A stretch of DNA of 64,000 nt from Dipylidium caninum. Its lineage: Eukaryota; Platyhelminthes; Cestoda; Cyclophyllidea; Dipylidiidae. Below the pieces are notes generated by a model that saw nothing but the letters and a program-made list of their open reading frames with translations, ran no database searches and was not told the origin of the DNA. The DNA is taken from positions 372,001 through 436,000 of the forward strand of contig QEYB01000062.1 in the NCBI GenBank assembly GCA_017562135.1, given 5' to 3'. The position numbers were made by a program, and so were the translations under genes. Below, piece by piece: positions 45,946 through 57,212 of this stretch. Position 1 is the first letter of the stretch; the number at the start of each line of letters is the position of its first letter.

Positions 45946-48900
45946 TCGACACCGGGGGAAATTGCGGGTAATGAAGCCATTTTGAATTATTGATCTTTGG
46001 GGAATTGCCTGCCTTTGACAGGGCGAGTGGGGAACACGCGAGCAGTGGCAGGGGAGAGAATCGCCCCGGTGCGCGCGTGCGTGCGTGCATGTGAACGCGT
46101 GGTGTAACACCTCAAGTTTGCCTTTTCGGGGCCATAAACTACCACGAGTCCAGAAATTCAGAAGAATTACGTGTTTCTTGTGTGCGTGTGTGCGTGTGCA
46201 GGTACGAGGGCAATTTAAAGTTTCCATTCCATGGAGGTGATTTATGGGGAGAGGAAGACAGTCATGAAAATCACTGTCGTGGCCACCTTTCGGTCTGAAA
46301 GAGTCACGGCCTCTGTGAAACTGGGATGTTTTAACTCATTACCCAATTCATGTGTGCATCACATCGCCCCTGGCCGATTAGTAAAGGGCTGAGGGAAAGG
46401 GCAGAAAGACGGCATGAAAGTGGCCACGGCCCAGCCATTTGGGCTTTCAAGTTGACGTATCTGCAGTAGGTTGAACCACCCAACTTCCACGTCTTCTGCT
46501 GCCATTCGCATGGGGAATTTTGACGCACAAGAGCACGAAGGTGTGGCCAACTAGTCCGCAGCAACTTCGACCACATGCAACGGATCTTCGAGAAAATCCC
46601 CCCGGCAAACGGCTGTGAAGGAGGACTTTCGAAGAGGGGTTGTGCGCGGTTGGACGCCCTTCCATCAGTCCGCCGATACGGCGCCAGGACGAGAAGGCTG
46701 GGGAATAACAGAAATTCCTGCGGTGCACGAATTTCGTGGTTAGAAAGGATTCAGAAAAAGGCCACCTTGAGGTTCCGCGAATCTCAATGCACAAGGAAAA
46801 AATGGCGCGAAGACTTGCGCGCCCCTTTTTGTAGCCTCGTACACATTCATCTCCATAAACTATGCCTTTTTCACTTCTATTTTCTTCTTCTCCCTTTTTG
46901 TACAACTTCCTGCTCGTTAGTTCAGCTGAAAGGACTTTCCCAGAATCGCGGGATCACCAGCCCGAAGTGATGGGTTTCGTGTGTGTTTCAACAGGAGGTG
47001 GAGGTGGAGGTGGAGGAGGAGGAGAAGGAGAAGAAGAAGAGCTTCTGGACCACAAAAACCACAAGAGTGGCAGTTTTCTCCTCCATTCCCGCGTGCTGAA
47101 GAAAGTTTCGATGGCGAAATACATTTCGGAGTTGGCGATGAGGAGATGCGCTGCGAAGAGAAGCGTGTCTGTCCTCAACGGGCGTCGGCCAAATGCAAGA
47201 TTTGGACGCACAGAAGTGAGAAACGCCCCCCACCGAGCCACTTGTTCATCGCGCAATGGGCGGCGTCCAGCGCCTACTCTTCGCCTCATCAGGGCGGAGT
47301 GAGTGGCCGGGAGCGACGCCCCCGAGGGTGGATGATGGACTCGCCATGGCCGAGGGCGACTCCCAAGAGCGTGGCCCACACATTTCGCAGAACCTCCTGG
47401 CCAGTCCCAACGGCGGTTGCCTTGCTAAGTGACAAGGCGAGGAAGTAAAGCTCGACCTCAGCGGTCCAAGTCGGAAACTCGGCTCGTTGCCATGATGAGA
47501 AAGTGGAAAGCGCCGTGAAACTGCGCAAAAAGTCGGCTAATCTCGAGTCCACCACTTTCGCCTGAAAGCGCTGTCGCACACCGCCGTCGTCCAGCATCGT
47601 GAACTCCACTTTGGTAATTCCATGGCACTTTGGTGTCTGTCCGCCCTGCCAAGGCTGGAAGCTGCACTCGGTTCATTTGACAGTCTCCTGTCGATCGGCT
47701 TAGGCAACATTCCACACTTCTCCGAAGCGAAGCATCAACCTTTATCGGTGCGTTCGGGCGGTCAGCAGCGATTGTAGCTCTAAAGCGTTGGGGCCCACGA
47801 CAGCGCAGAGGCCTCGGCTCCTCTTCAGGGGGATATCCTTTCCAACCGGAGCGCTTTCGGCCAACGCGGTGTCCCACACAGGAGGGGCCGGTGATTCACC
47901 GTGTCATGGTTAAGCCTGTGGAATGAAACAATCGTCGTGGCGGGGCAGACAGCCGGGGGGGGGCGGAGGAGCGGGTCTGGTTGAGAAGCCCTCAACGCTG
48001 ACCTTTCGAGTGGGCGACAGACCTGCGTCGGACACTCCCTTGGCGTGACTAATTCGTACCCTCCCCTCCCCGTCCGGAGGCCTCGCGATGGCAGGTGTCG
48101 CCGTTGAATCAGCCGCCGCGGAGGCGCTACCCGCGGGGCGGCGGGTAATGTCAACCGAGGACGACGTGCGCGGGCGTGGAACGGGTTCTGTGATTCACCC
48201 GCTGGCATGGCGGTAATGAGGCCATTTGAAGTTGATAAGCGCCACTCCTCGGCAGGCCGCTTTGCCACAGTCAGGCGATTGAGGGCAAGGCCGACTGGGA
48301 CGACACGTCGCAAAGCCTGGGACTCAGCACTGAAGAGCAGCGCAGACCCCTGTCGGCTGCCCAGAGAACAGCCAACGAGAAGGGCTTCTTTGAGGGTCAC
48401 TGGATGACGAAGGGATCCTCGGCTGCGCTTCTTCCCTGACTCACGAGCAAAGAGGTGTGCTTTAACTTTGGTGGAAGAAGACCTCGAACAGCGGCAAAAC
48501 GAACCGCGGAGTGAACGCCGACTTCAGGCAGGCTCAGGTGCTGCCGCAGGGAGGACGCTGGGTCGTGGGACAGCTGTGGCTGGGAATTCCTGCACCGCCG
48601 GCGCTCAGCGTCGTGTGGAATAGAGAAGGCCTTTTTGTTCGTGTCTCACTTCGCCTTTCTGTTTGAGCGTGGACGTGATGCGGCAATCCGAGAGGGGTGC
48701 GCTCGACCGTTTTTCCAGGGAAAATGAGGGTGTCGCGGATACGAGAGGGAATTTTTCACGGGGAGAACGGAAATAAAGTCATCTGAACGCAAAAACCCAC
48801 TGGCTGCGGGTGCGGGCGGAATCCGAGGGAGGAGGTACAGTGGATTTCTCCCCACACAGAAATCGGATTGCTTGCAGAGTGGGATCTATAAACAGGGCGA

Positions 48901-49489
48901 ACGAAAAGATAATCGCTGGAGACGGCGCCCTTGGTTGACGTGCGCACGAGAGCATTTCCGAAGTAAATCATGAGGTGGAGGAGTGATTTCCTCATCCCTT
49001 TCCACTCCGCTCTCACGTTTTGCCGTGGAATCCTCACGAACCCAGCAGACCCCATTGTTGGGAGACGCGCCAGCTCAGTAGATCATCTCTCCAACGGAAG
49101 AGACAATTTTCGGCGGCGGGGAGGGGGAGGGCCAACTCGGCTCCTCTGTGGCCCAAGGGACAAATATACGCGGGGCCGACGGCGCAGGTGCCCTTCTACC
49201 CTTGTCGCGAAGGCGGCTTCTCTGCGTAGCGGCGACGGAATACCTCTTTTGGCCGAGTTCTTCGCAATAGACGCAATTAAGACTACTTCTGAGGCCGCGA
49301 TCGTCCGTACTGCAGGAGGGCGTGCTTTCGTGGCCGCATGGCGAAGTTGCCATCCCATTTCGCGTCCACCCCTATCCATAAAAGCCGTAGCGCCGCGACG
49401 TCCACGGGTGCGCTGAAGACGAGGCGGGGCGCCCGTCGACGGCCGCAGGCGGAAGAGCACACTCCTCCGGCCAGATGCGGGGATGAGGA

Positions 49490-49509
49490 GGGAGGGAGGG
49501 AGGGAGGGA
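49490..49509. repeat. (GGGA)n tract
   Basis: Five tandem AGGG/GGGA units. Confidence 0.9.
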
Positions 49510-51071
49510 CGAGGGCTGCTATCAGGCCACTTGAGCCTCACTTCGCCACGCGGGGCGCAGGCGGACAAACTCCTTCCCTTCGCCTCCTTTCGCCGACATT
49601 TTCCTCCCAGAGGAACAGAACTGATTTTGCCGGTTCGAGCCAGGGAGAAGCTCACCTACCGGCCTCTCTCGGGGGCTGTGTGCCAACCCTCGTGGTGGAG
49701 CGCGATGCCCCGTTACTTCGGCGCCGATGTGAGGCCAACTGGGCGTGGCTAACTCGAATTTGACAAATCTCCCTCCCATCAGGGAATGATTGAAATCTTC
49801 CACCGAACGGGGCTTTACGCGTCCCAAAGTGCCCACGTTCATTTTTTATTGTCTACCAGGCAGTGAAGCGGAAAGTTGCGAATTTCCCCTCGCAAACAGT
49901 CCTCAAGTAATTTGACTCAATAGCCAGTCGCTTCATGCCTCAGTGAGAATCCTAATGGAAAATCGCCGCGGAGGGGAGCGCATCGCGGAGGATTACTCAC
50001 TCGAGTATTCACAAGTGGATTCCATAAAAAAAAAGTAACGAGTTCGGTGAAGCGATGTACACATGTTAAATCACTGTCACCGGAGGGTTGCGTTAGCGGG
50101 TTTTTCAAATAAAGAAGTCCTCCTGCCTGCGTGTTGCGACGTGAAGAGCCCTGCGGAGCGTCGCTCGCGCCCCACCTCGGCCCGATAGCAGCCCTCTTGA
50201 CTCACCGCTTCCGGAGGTTGCAGGCCGCGGCGCCGGTGGAACGCTGGTCATCGCCGGCGTGGATCAGCGCCACTTCGCCTCCACGAGGTCCCGCCAGAGA
50301 TGACAATCTCGCCCCCGTGGGGTCGAGCGTTCCCAACTGTGGGCCTTCTACCCGCTCAGGCACTTCCCGGCCACCGGCTTGCGTACTCTGTGTGGCCCAC
50401 TAGCTTTAATCAGTGGTTTAACTTGTGACACACAGCGTAAATCCGGCCGTCGACCTCGTCCGCAGCCCCACTGCCACCGCCACCGCCACCACCATTCCGT
50501 CCCGCCTCGCCTCGCCTCGCCTGCCCGCCGTTCCGACGACCGCATCCGAGTCGCGGGAGTCCAAAGGAACTGTACATGCTCACTTGCGGCGGCAGATTGC
50601 CGGCCTCAACGACTGTCGGTTGTTTTCTCTCCTCCTCCTCCTCCCCCTCCCTCGAAGCGTCTAGGGCATAAATTACGTATTTGGCTCTGGCGTATGGATA
50701 TGCAAATACGCAAGTCATCGGGACTGAGTCACGCTGCGCAGTTTGAGTGGCTGCAGGGACTTTGTGATGTCATCGAGTCCCTTGCGCCCTGCCACGAGGG
50801 CTTTCGTCGCGGGGAGCCGCCCCAGGCAGCCCGCGTCCAACCCACCAGGGAGACAGCAGACCTGCTCGCACCGCTCATCCGCTGTCACCGCCTGCGTTGA
50901 GCAGCGGGCAGACCTCCGTGAGTCACAACGCCCAAGGGGGTTGCCGAGGCGATCTTGTGCGAGGGCGGAGGGGACGAGAGGAGAGGAGAGGAGAGGCGAG
51001 GAGGGCGGGGCAGAGTGCTCACTCCGAGCGGGCGGCCTGATTCGCCCTCGTCCTCCACTTGGCCGTACATC

Positions 51072-51180
51072 ATGGCCGAGGAGCAGTCGGAAGACGAGCA
51101 CCGGCGCGAGGTGACAGTTGAGTACACTGGACCGCTGTCCATCTCCTGCGGCAGGACAAGTCGTCGTGTCGGGGTTGCCG
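51072..51180 (+). CDS. Candidate first coding exon of DEG/ENaC channel
   Basis: TACATCATGG places an ATG in good context and opens a frame beginning MAEEQSEDEHRREVTVEYTG, an acidic hydrophilic sequence of the kind found at cytoplasmic N-termini. The proposed donor GCCG|GTACCG (weak) leaves one base and is in phase with the next candidate exon. The surroundings are CpG-rich. There is no homology, so the link to the channel is inference. Confidence 0.32.
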
Positions 51181-51307
51181 GTACCGCTGCCAGGCACACT
51201 GTTGCGTTCTGCCCCTCATTCGACCACCGATTGGGTGGGGAGGCTTTTGCCACGACAAAAGAGAGAAAGGACGAAGCTGGCGTCTCTTTCGACGGCCTTT
51301 CTTCAAG

Positions 51308-51376
51308 GGGCGCTGGAAACTCATCCTTTTAAATTCCTCACCCAAGACGCCGGTTGCCGGGGACGGCAACTTCTGT
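51308..51376 (+). CDS. Candidate pre-TM1 exon of DEG/ENaC channel
   Basis: The pyrimidine-rich acceptor TTTCTTCAAG|GG and the donor CTTCT|GTAGGT bracket a frame reading ALETHPFKFLTQDAGCRGRQ. It leaves two bases that fit the TM1 exon 5.6 kb downstream, giving CRGRQLLSTALEAF. That resembles the family layout, where a short cytoplasmic stretch with a glycine and basic residues precedes TM1, but the canonical His-Gly gating motif is absent (Gly-Cys here). Confidence 0.33.
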
Positions 51377-52229
51377 AGGTGGTGCTCGGGGGCGGTGCAC
51401 ATTCCTCGGACGGGGGATGGTGCGATTTTAATGAATTAGAAGTGCCTGAATCTGCACTTAAGTGTTTGCATCCTCTCAACAACTGTCGGCCGCCTTAACT
51501 GCGAAAAGGCGAAATCGCAACCGTCTAAAATTAAGGTCGCCTCAGTGGATGCGGCCAGCATTGTCGGCGACTTACGCAGCCACGAGGCCGAGGGGCGGTG
51601 GAGATAGGACTACGCACATTTCCCCGCGCATCCTCGGGCTTCAGTGCGACAGCCACTCTTTGCCTCCGCGACCTGTCAAGGCACTGAGACAACCAGCGGC
51701 CGGACGTCGTGCCAGCACCGCCGGCGACGGCGCCACATCATGCACACTTCGCGGCCATCGTCGATGGGGCGACCGGAGGTGCGAACCGGCGAGATAGGAG
51801 TCACAGCCTCTGCCTCTCAAATGCGCTGTTGAGTTGCGTAATGGTCGGGTCAAAAGGACAAGCAGAAACGTTATCTCACCCGCAGAGGGTGAAAATAACT
51901 GCTGGGACAGAGTGCGAAAGCGAACACTCGTGGCGTCCAGTTTTGGTGCTCGCAGGCGAAAGGACAGGAGAAGAGGGACCAAACCACGAAGTTGGAGTGA
52001 TTGGCGGCGAAATTTTGCCCGCAGGCAACGGGCTGCTCTTGTGACACAACAAAACTCCACCAAAACTCGTTGTCCAACACAAAACGCTGTGAGTTAAATT
52101 CTTTAATTCTGCATTCATCGGCCAGCGCTCTTCCGCCTCCGCCTCCGCCTCATCCTCATCCTCCTCGTCGTTAGCGTGAATTATTCTTGTTGACTGAAGA
52201 TTCCAAAATTGCAACTTTGACAACCTAAA

Positions 52230-52283
52230 CGCACACACGCACGCACGCACGTGAGAATGCACGCACGCGCGCGCGTGCGCGCA
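52230..52283. repeat. Alternating purine-pyrimidine (GCAC/CG) tract
   Basis: CACA, GCAC and CGCG steps alternate over about 50 bases, a sequence type prone to Z-DNA. Confidence 0.8.
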
Positions 52284-52581
52284 GGCAAAGTCACTCGGCG
52301 CCCGCGTCGATGTGAAGTGAGTCCTCGAGCCCGGAAGGGCGCAGAGGAGGATTTAGTGCACCCGACTGGCAACCGAAGTCTGGAAGTGGGCTTCTCTCAG
52401 CGCAAAATCCTACGTCTGCGCGCCGTTGCCTGCGTTTGCCCCCGAGAGGTTGCACCACTCAGTCGCGCAAGGTCGTATGACGGTGGATTTTGTTAGCTTT
52501 AATTAACAATTTAAATGTGTAACTGTTAATTAAAGGGTTAGGATTCAAAGGACGCAGTTTCGGCTCTAATAGGGCATAATC

Positions 52582-52639
52582 TCCTTCCATCCTTCCTCCC
52601 TCCCTCCCTCCACCCGCCTCCACCCGCCTCCACCCGCCC
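52582..52639. repeat. CTCC tract followed by decamer repeat
   Basis: CCTT/CCCT units are followed by CACCCGCCTC twice and a third partial copy. Confidence 0.9.
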
Positions 52640-55600
52640 TGCCCCTCTGCCCTGCGCAGGCGGGCAGTGATGAAATTGGGAGGTGGCAAGAGGCTACTAA
52701 AAATAGGGCTGAATCGACAAATCACAACGGAGGACGACAGTCTAGTGATAAATTCACATGGGGCTAAGAGGGAGGGATGGGGAAGGCGAAGAGGGAGTGT
52801 CATTCAAATCTACTCACGAAGGAAGGCGCAGGGGGTTGCCTAATTAAGCCATGCGAATGGAGCACCCTGGGAGGTGGACGTCGTCGCGACCGCCGACAGG
52901 GAGAAGGCAGGGGGACTGTGCAGGTTCTGTTTCGTCGACAGCCTCGAGTGCTCTCGCTCGTAGTGAAGGTAGGAGGAGGCGAAACATGCGGTACACCTTG
53001 ACGATTCTCCAGAACACTCATATGTGTCGACAAAACAGCTAATCGTGTTATTTAAAAATGCGGGGAACATTTGGCACTTTTTGTCTATAGGTCTATTACA
53101 TTTTGGGGGGAAACGGGGTAGTTACTCTAAACATTGGCTGTCACCTGCAGAAGTTTCCCAGACCGTTCGGCGGAACATCTGCCGATTTCCCAGACCAGGA
53201 GGACTCATAAGTGCCTCAGTATTATGAGCCGTTGAAAACTCGCCGGTCAATTCTGAATGCTTAGTTAACTTGAAATACAATGGTGCGCCCACCACTCCAA
53301 CTATTGTAAGTAAACACCTCTTTGAGCTGAATCAACATACCATTCTACGAGACGTACCCACTTCCTGCAGTAGTCTGGCCCGACTTTGAAGTCCCAAGAA
53401 GTCGGTATGGCTTGCAATTCACAAAATTTATGTGAATTTAAACAGTTAAAATGGAAATTTTTATTGTATTGTCACATCTTTTGACAGCACTCTGATGTGA
53501 CAGGGGGCGACAGCTATTTGCCTCCATTTCCGAGGTGAAAAACTGATGCGAAGGTTATCATGCTACTGTTTCTCTATCAGTAGCAAATAAGTGGGCAGGT
53601 TCAAAACGACACTAAGACAAAATCCCCCTTTTTTACATGCTTTCGGTTTTCTCCAACCCAATACTAGTGTTTCCATGGAAGAGGATTGGAAAAGTTAACG
53701 GTGGATGAGCCGCTGGGCAAAGAAAGAGGACACAAATTTAGTGGTTCGTGTGAGGCTCTAATGAATTCTAAAAGAGGAGCAGTTTGTTGAAAGGACGTTA
53801 CATCGGAGAGCTTTATTGAGGGTGGTGAATTTAGTGAGGATATTCCCCCCAAAAATTATTACACTGTACTCACAGTTGAAACCACTGTTTTATATGGCAG
53901 AATTGCTTCGTGTGTGGGTGGCGCGTCGCCGCCGAATGTGGCGAGAATGGGAGAAGTGTCATCGCACAAGTTGGGTAGATGATGCGAAAGTTAAACGAGA
54001 CCGAGTGGGCGACGGGCCTGGTGATGCAACCAAGTGTGGGCTGAGCTGAGCTAAGCAGGCAGAGCAGAGCTGTGAACAGTCCTTAATGCTGCTGGCCCTG
54101 CGCACTCAGAAGGCAGTGGCAGGGACGAGACAAGACGAGACGCGACGCGACGGAGAGCATTTCGCGCTGAAGCTCGCCCGCCCGACGCACACTGCATGCC
54201 CCTAGGCGGGAATGGGAGTTTTGTCAATTAGCCCCACCGCAGAGCATAGAATATTTCCCGGTTTTAATTGCAACGGAAAGCACAAGACTACTGACTCATC
54301 GTGAGAGACGGGATTGTTAAAATATTCTCCTCCGCGATTCCCCTCGAGATATCGTCTTTGCACTAGAGAGACGAGTTCAGAGCGCATCTTGACGGTCCTC
54401 CCATTTTTCACCCGCCACCAGTCCTCCTCGCCACACATCTCGGTGTCACCTCCTGATAGGCATCGCCACACCCTGCGTTCCCACCGGAAAGTTGCACATT
54501 CCGTTGAAAGCCATCGCACGGCGGCAACTCGACTTGGAGGCCGCAAACAGCAGCCGGTCTGCAGTCCGAATCCGATTGCCTGCTCCTTTGAGCAAGTCAA
54601 AATATCTAAGAGAAGTAACTGTGGAGGGGAAGATAGACGAATCGAGTGTCTTTATTCCGAGAGGCCTCGGAGCGTCTCCCCTCTCCGCTGGCCCGAAGAA
54701 AAGGCCCGCCGAGAGAACAATCGCTCTCTGACCGCGAGAATTAATTTACCCGCTGGCGTGAAAGGCAGTGGTGGCGATGGCGACTCTCTACCAACCTTCT
54801 TGTTCAGAATGTCGCAACAGTTTTAATTTAGAAGTTACTTCGTTATGTACTTACAGCAATGCCAGGCCGACGAAGGAGCTAATGGGGTAAAAATCCACCT
54901 GAGATGTCGTCCGCCCCGCCACCCGACTGACTCCCATTCACTCGCCCCTCTAAGGAGGCGCCGGCGACTACTCCACGTGGCGTTAAGTGACCAATTAACG
55001 GGACACGACGGCGAATGTCGGGGCTGGGGCGACGGCCGGGAAAGGTGTTTTGTGACACAAATGATGGGCTGGCTACTTTTTCCTCAATAGATTAACTCGA
55101 GCCGATCCACGTAAAGCAGGCCCGGAAGACTCATTTCCCCTGTCTCAGCCCGAGGAAGACCTCGTTCCTGCCTCGGCGTGGACGAGGAGGCGGGCGAGGT
55201 CATCCGTGAGGGCCCGTCTCCGCAAATAAATGACTTTTAGATCAACAGCGCACCTTCTAACCTTAAAGTTATACAACCCTCTAAGGAGTAGCCATACTCA
55301 TTTGGCGATTTTCGTCTCACTGCCCGTAGAAAATGCGCTTTATACTCCTTTCCTTCATTGTTGGTTTCATGAGGTGGACTGCGTTGGGCTTTTCGCCGCC
55401 ATGCTTCTTTCACCTACGTGGACACCAGTTTTGTCCGCTATTAAAGACTCCGATTGTCAAACAGTCGACTGGCCAATCCTGCGGGCCGAGGACGTCCCAT
55501 TGGCGGAGGTGTTGCTCGCCTCGCAGGCAATTGGCCGCCCGCTTTGACCGCCCTCGGGATTCCCAGCGTCGATTCATGAACACACCACGGTGGCTTGAGC

Positions 55601-57023
55601 AATCAATCACATGCGCATAAAACTGTGAGTTTGGCGTTTTTTTTGCTGTCTCTTTATGCTTTTTCGTCTGCCCCCGCCGGCCCCGGCTCCCTTCTTCCGG
55701 GGTGGACGAGTGAAAGTCGCGAGCCTGTCCGCTCCGGGGGTCCAATGCTGCGCCGCTGGGCCGCTCCAGCGGAGGGGAGGAGGCGCGGCTGACCGGCCAC
55801 CGCCACTGCTGCACAAGCCCTGGCGCACGGGGATGTCACGGAGCGGAGGGACGAGGCAGTCCTCCGAGGCGGGACGAAGCGTCCTTCCAGCTCTGCCCCG
55901 CGGGCTGGGGTGAGGGGGGCGAGGGGCGCGCAGATGCAGAAGCAAGCCATTTGGCCGTCCTCGTGGTCGTGGGGGGTCTAGAATGAGGAAAGCACTAAAT
56001 TACCAACTCTTGTCCCAACTGCAAGAGTTACCCCTACTTCCGCCTGTAAAAGCTATTTGACAGCCGGTAAAAAGGCGCATTTTGTTTTGCCTCGGTGCTT
56101 GTAAGTTCTAAAATAGGCTCCAGGAGGCGATTCAGCCACCCCCTCGACTGGGCCGCCTCCTCCAACTGCCCGTCCTTGAGGGTTCCGCCGGGTTAGAGTG
56201 GTGCGGACTGTGAGGCGAGTTGCGAGTGACGGATGGAAGCGTCCGCTTCCCGTTGCCTCCTCTCCCCAGTGGTCCAATGGGCTCTCGTGTCTGCAGCTCC
56301 GTGGCCGAATGGAACAGATGGACGCAGTCGCCTTTACTACTGTCCCATTTTTCCGTCATTCTTCTTTAAGGAGCCTTCGTTCAAAGACACTGCCGACGAC
56401 ACTACAGATTGTGTGTACGAGGACAGGGAAAGTGGCTCCTGTCGGGGGCCATTTTGCCCGGGCAGGAGGGAAAACGTACGCCACGGAAGGCACAGTGGGC
56501 CGCGCTCAGGCCTGAAGCGCATCGTTTTTGTGAAAACCGTCTAGTTTCCGCCAAATTTTAATGGAGCCATTACAGACGTCCACAAGAGAAGGAGAGGCTT
56601 TTTTAACGGGTTTCGGTGCTAAGCCTCTCCGTAGTGCGCGGGTCCGTAGTGTGGGTCCCCCGACGCGTTACTTCAAATGGCGCTGATTGCACGGACTTGG
56701 GAGACACCGCCGCCACCCTCCTGAGCACCCCTCAGCGCATGGTGATTCTGCGACTGAAGGTATTCTCTACAACTCCTCCTTCTGCCACAACTTTCTCGCG
56801 CTTTCACTGCGAAATACCGCAGTCAGTGAGCCAATTGCCGCGGCTGCTGTGAGCACGCACAAGGAAAATAGGTTGCAGCTCCCGAGGTAGTCATTTGGAC
56901 AAATTTACTCGTCTTACGCGCGGACACGGACTCTCTTCGCACCTCATTCCCCCCACCCCAAGAGCCGGAGATGGCGCTTATAAAAAAGTTTTAACTCTAC
57001 TGTTCTGCTCTCCTCCATTGCAG

Positions 57024-57212
57024 ATCGACGGCACTCGAAGCGTTCGTCACTCTGGTCATCTTCTGTCTCCTCGCCTTTCGAATTGCGATATGGTGGAGGT
57101 GGGAGGAGACCCAGGGGAAATCAGCCCTCGACGAGAGTGAAAGTTCACCCCAACAGCCGGAGGTGGAGGCGTCTCCGCCGTCCCTCACCTTCTGCAACGC
57201 CAACCCTCTGAG
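57024..57212 (+). CDS. DEG/ENaC exon: TM1 and FCNANPLR signature
   Basis: The acceptor CTCCTCCATTGCAG|A and donor CCTCTGAG|GTGAGT are both strong. The product is STALEAF, the hydrophobic helix VTLVIFCLLAFRIAIWW (57043-57096), an acidic Ser/Glu/Gln linker, and PPSLTFCNANPLR. The last corresponds to the family motif FPAVTICN.NP(F/L)(R/K). It leaves AG for a split arginine codon. Confidence 0.88.

Larger units (their letters stand above)
28000..51071. other. GC-rich region without recognisable genes
   Basis: From about 28 kb base composition rises in G+C and CpG, with many GAGG/CCTC purine or pyrimidine tracts. Open frames of 100-190 codons occur on both strands and overlap each other, as expected where stops are scarce. 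Their Arg/Pro/Ser/Gly-rich products show no known domain. One weak candidate exon is at 32.3-32.5 kb; otherwise I see only simple repeats. Confidence 0.5.
51377..57023 (+). other. Possible first large intron of the channel gene
   Basis: It is intronic only if the N-terminal exons at 51 kb are correct. It contains a purine/pyrimidine alternating tract at 52.23 kb and a decamer repeat at 52.61 kb. No other exon is supported. Confidence 0.35.

Noticed and set aside
47825..48400. Minus-strand frame of 191 codons
   Set aside because: Arg/Pro/Leu-rich product in CpG-rich DNA, with no domain and no conserved-looking start.
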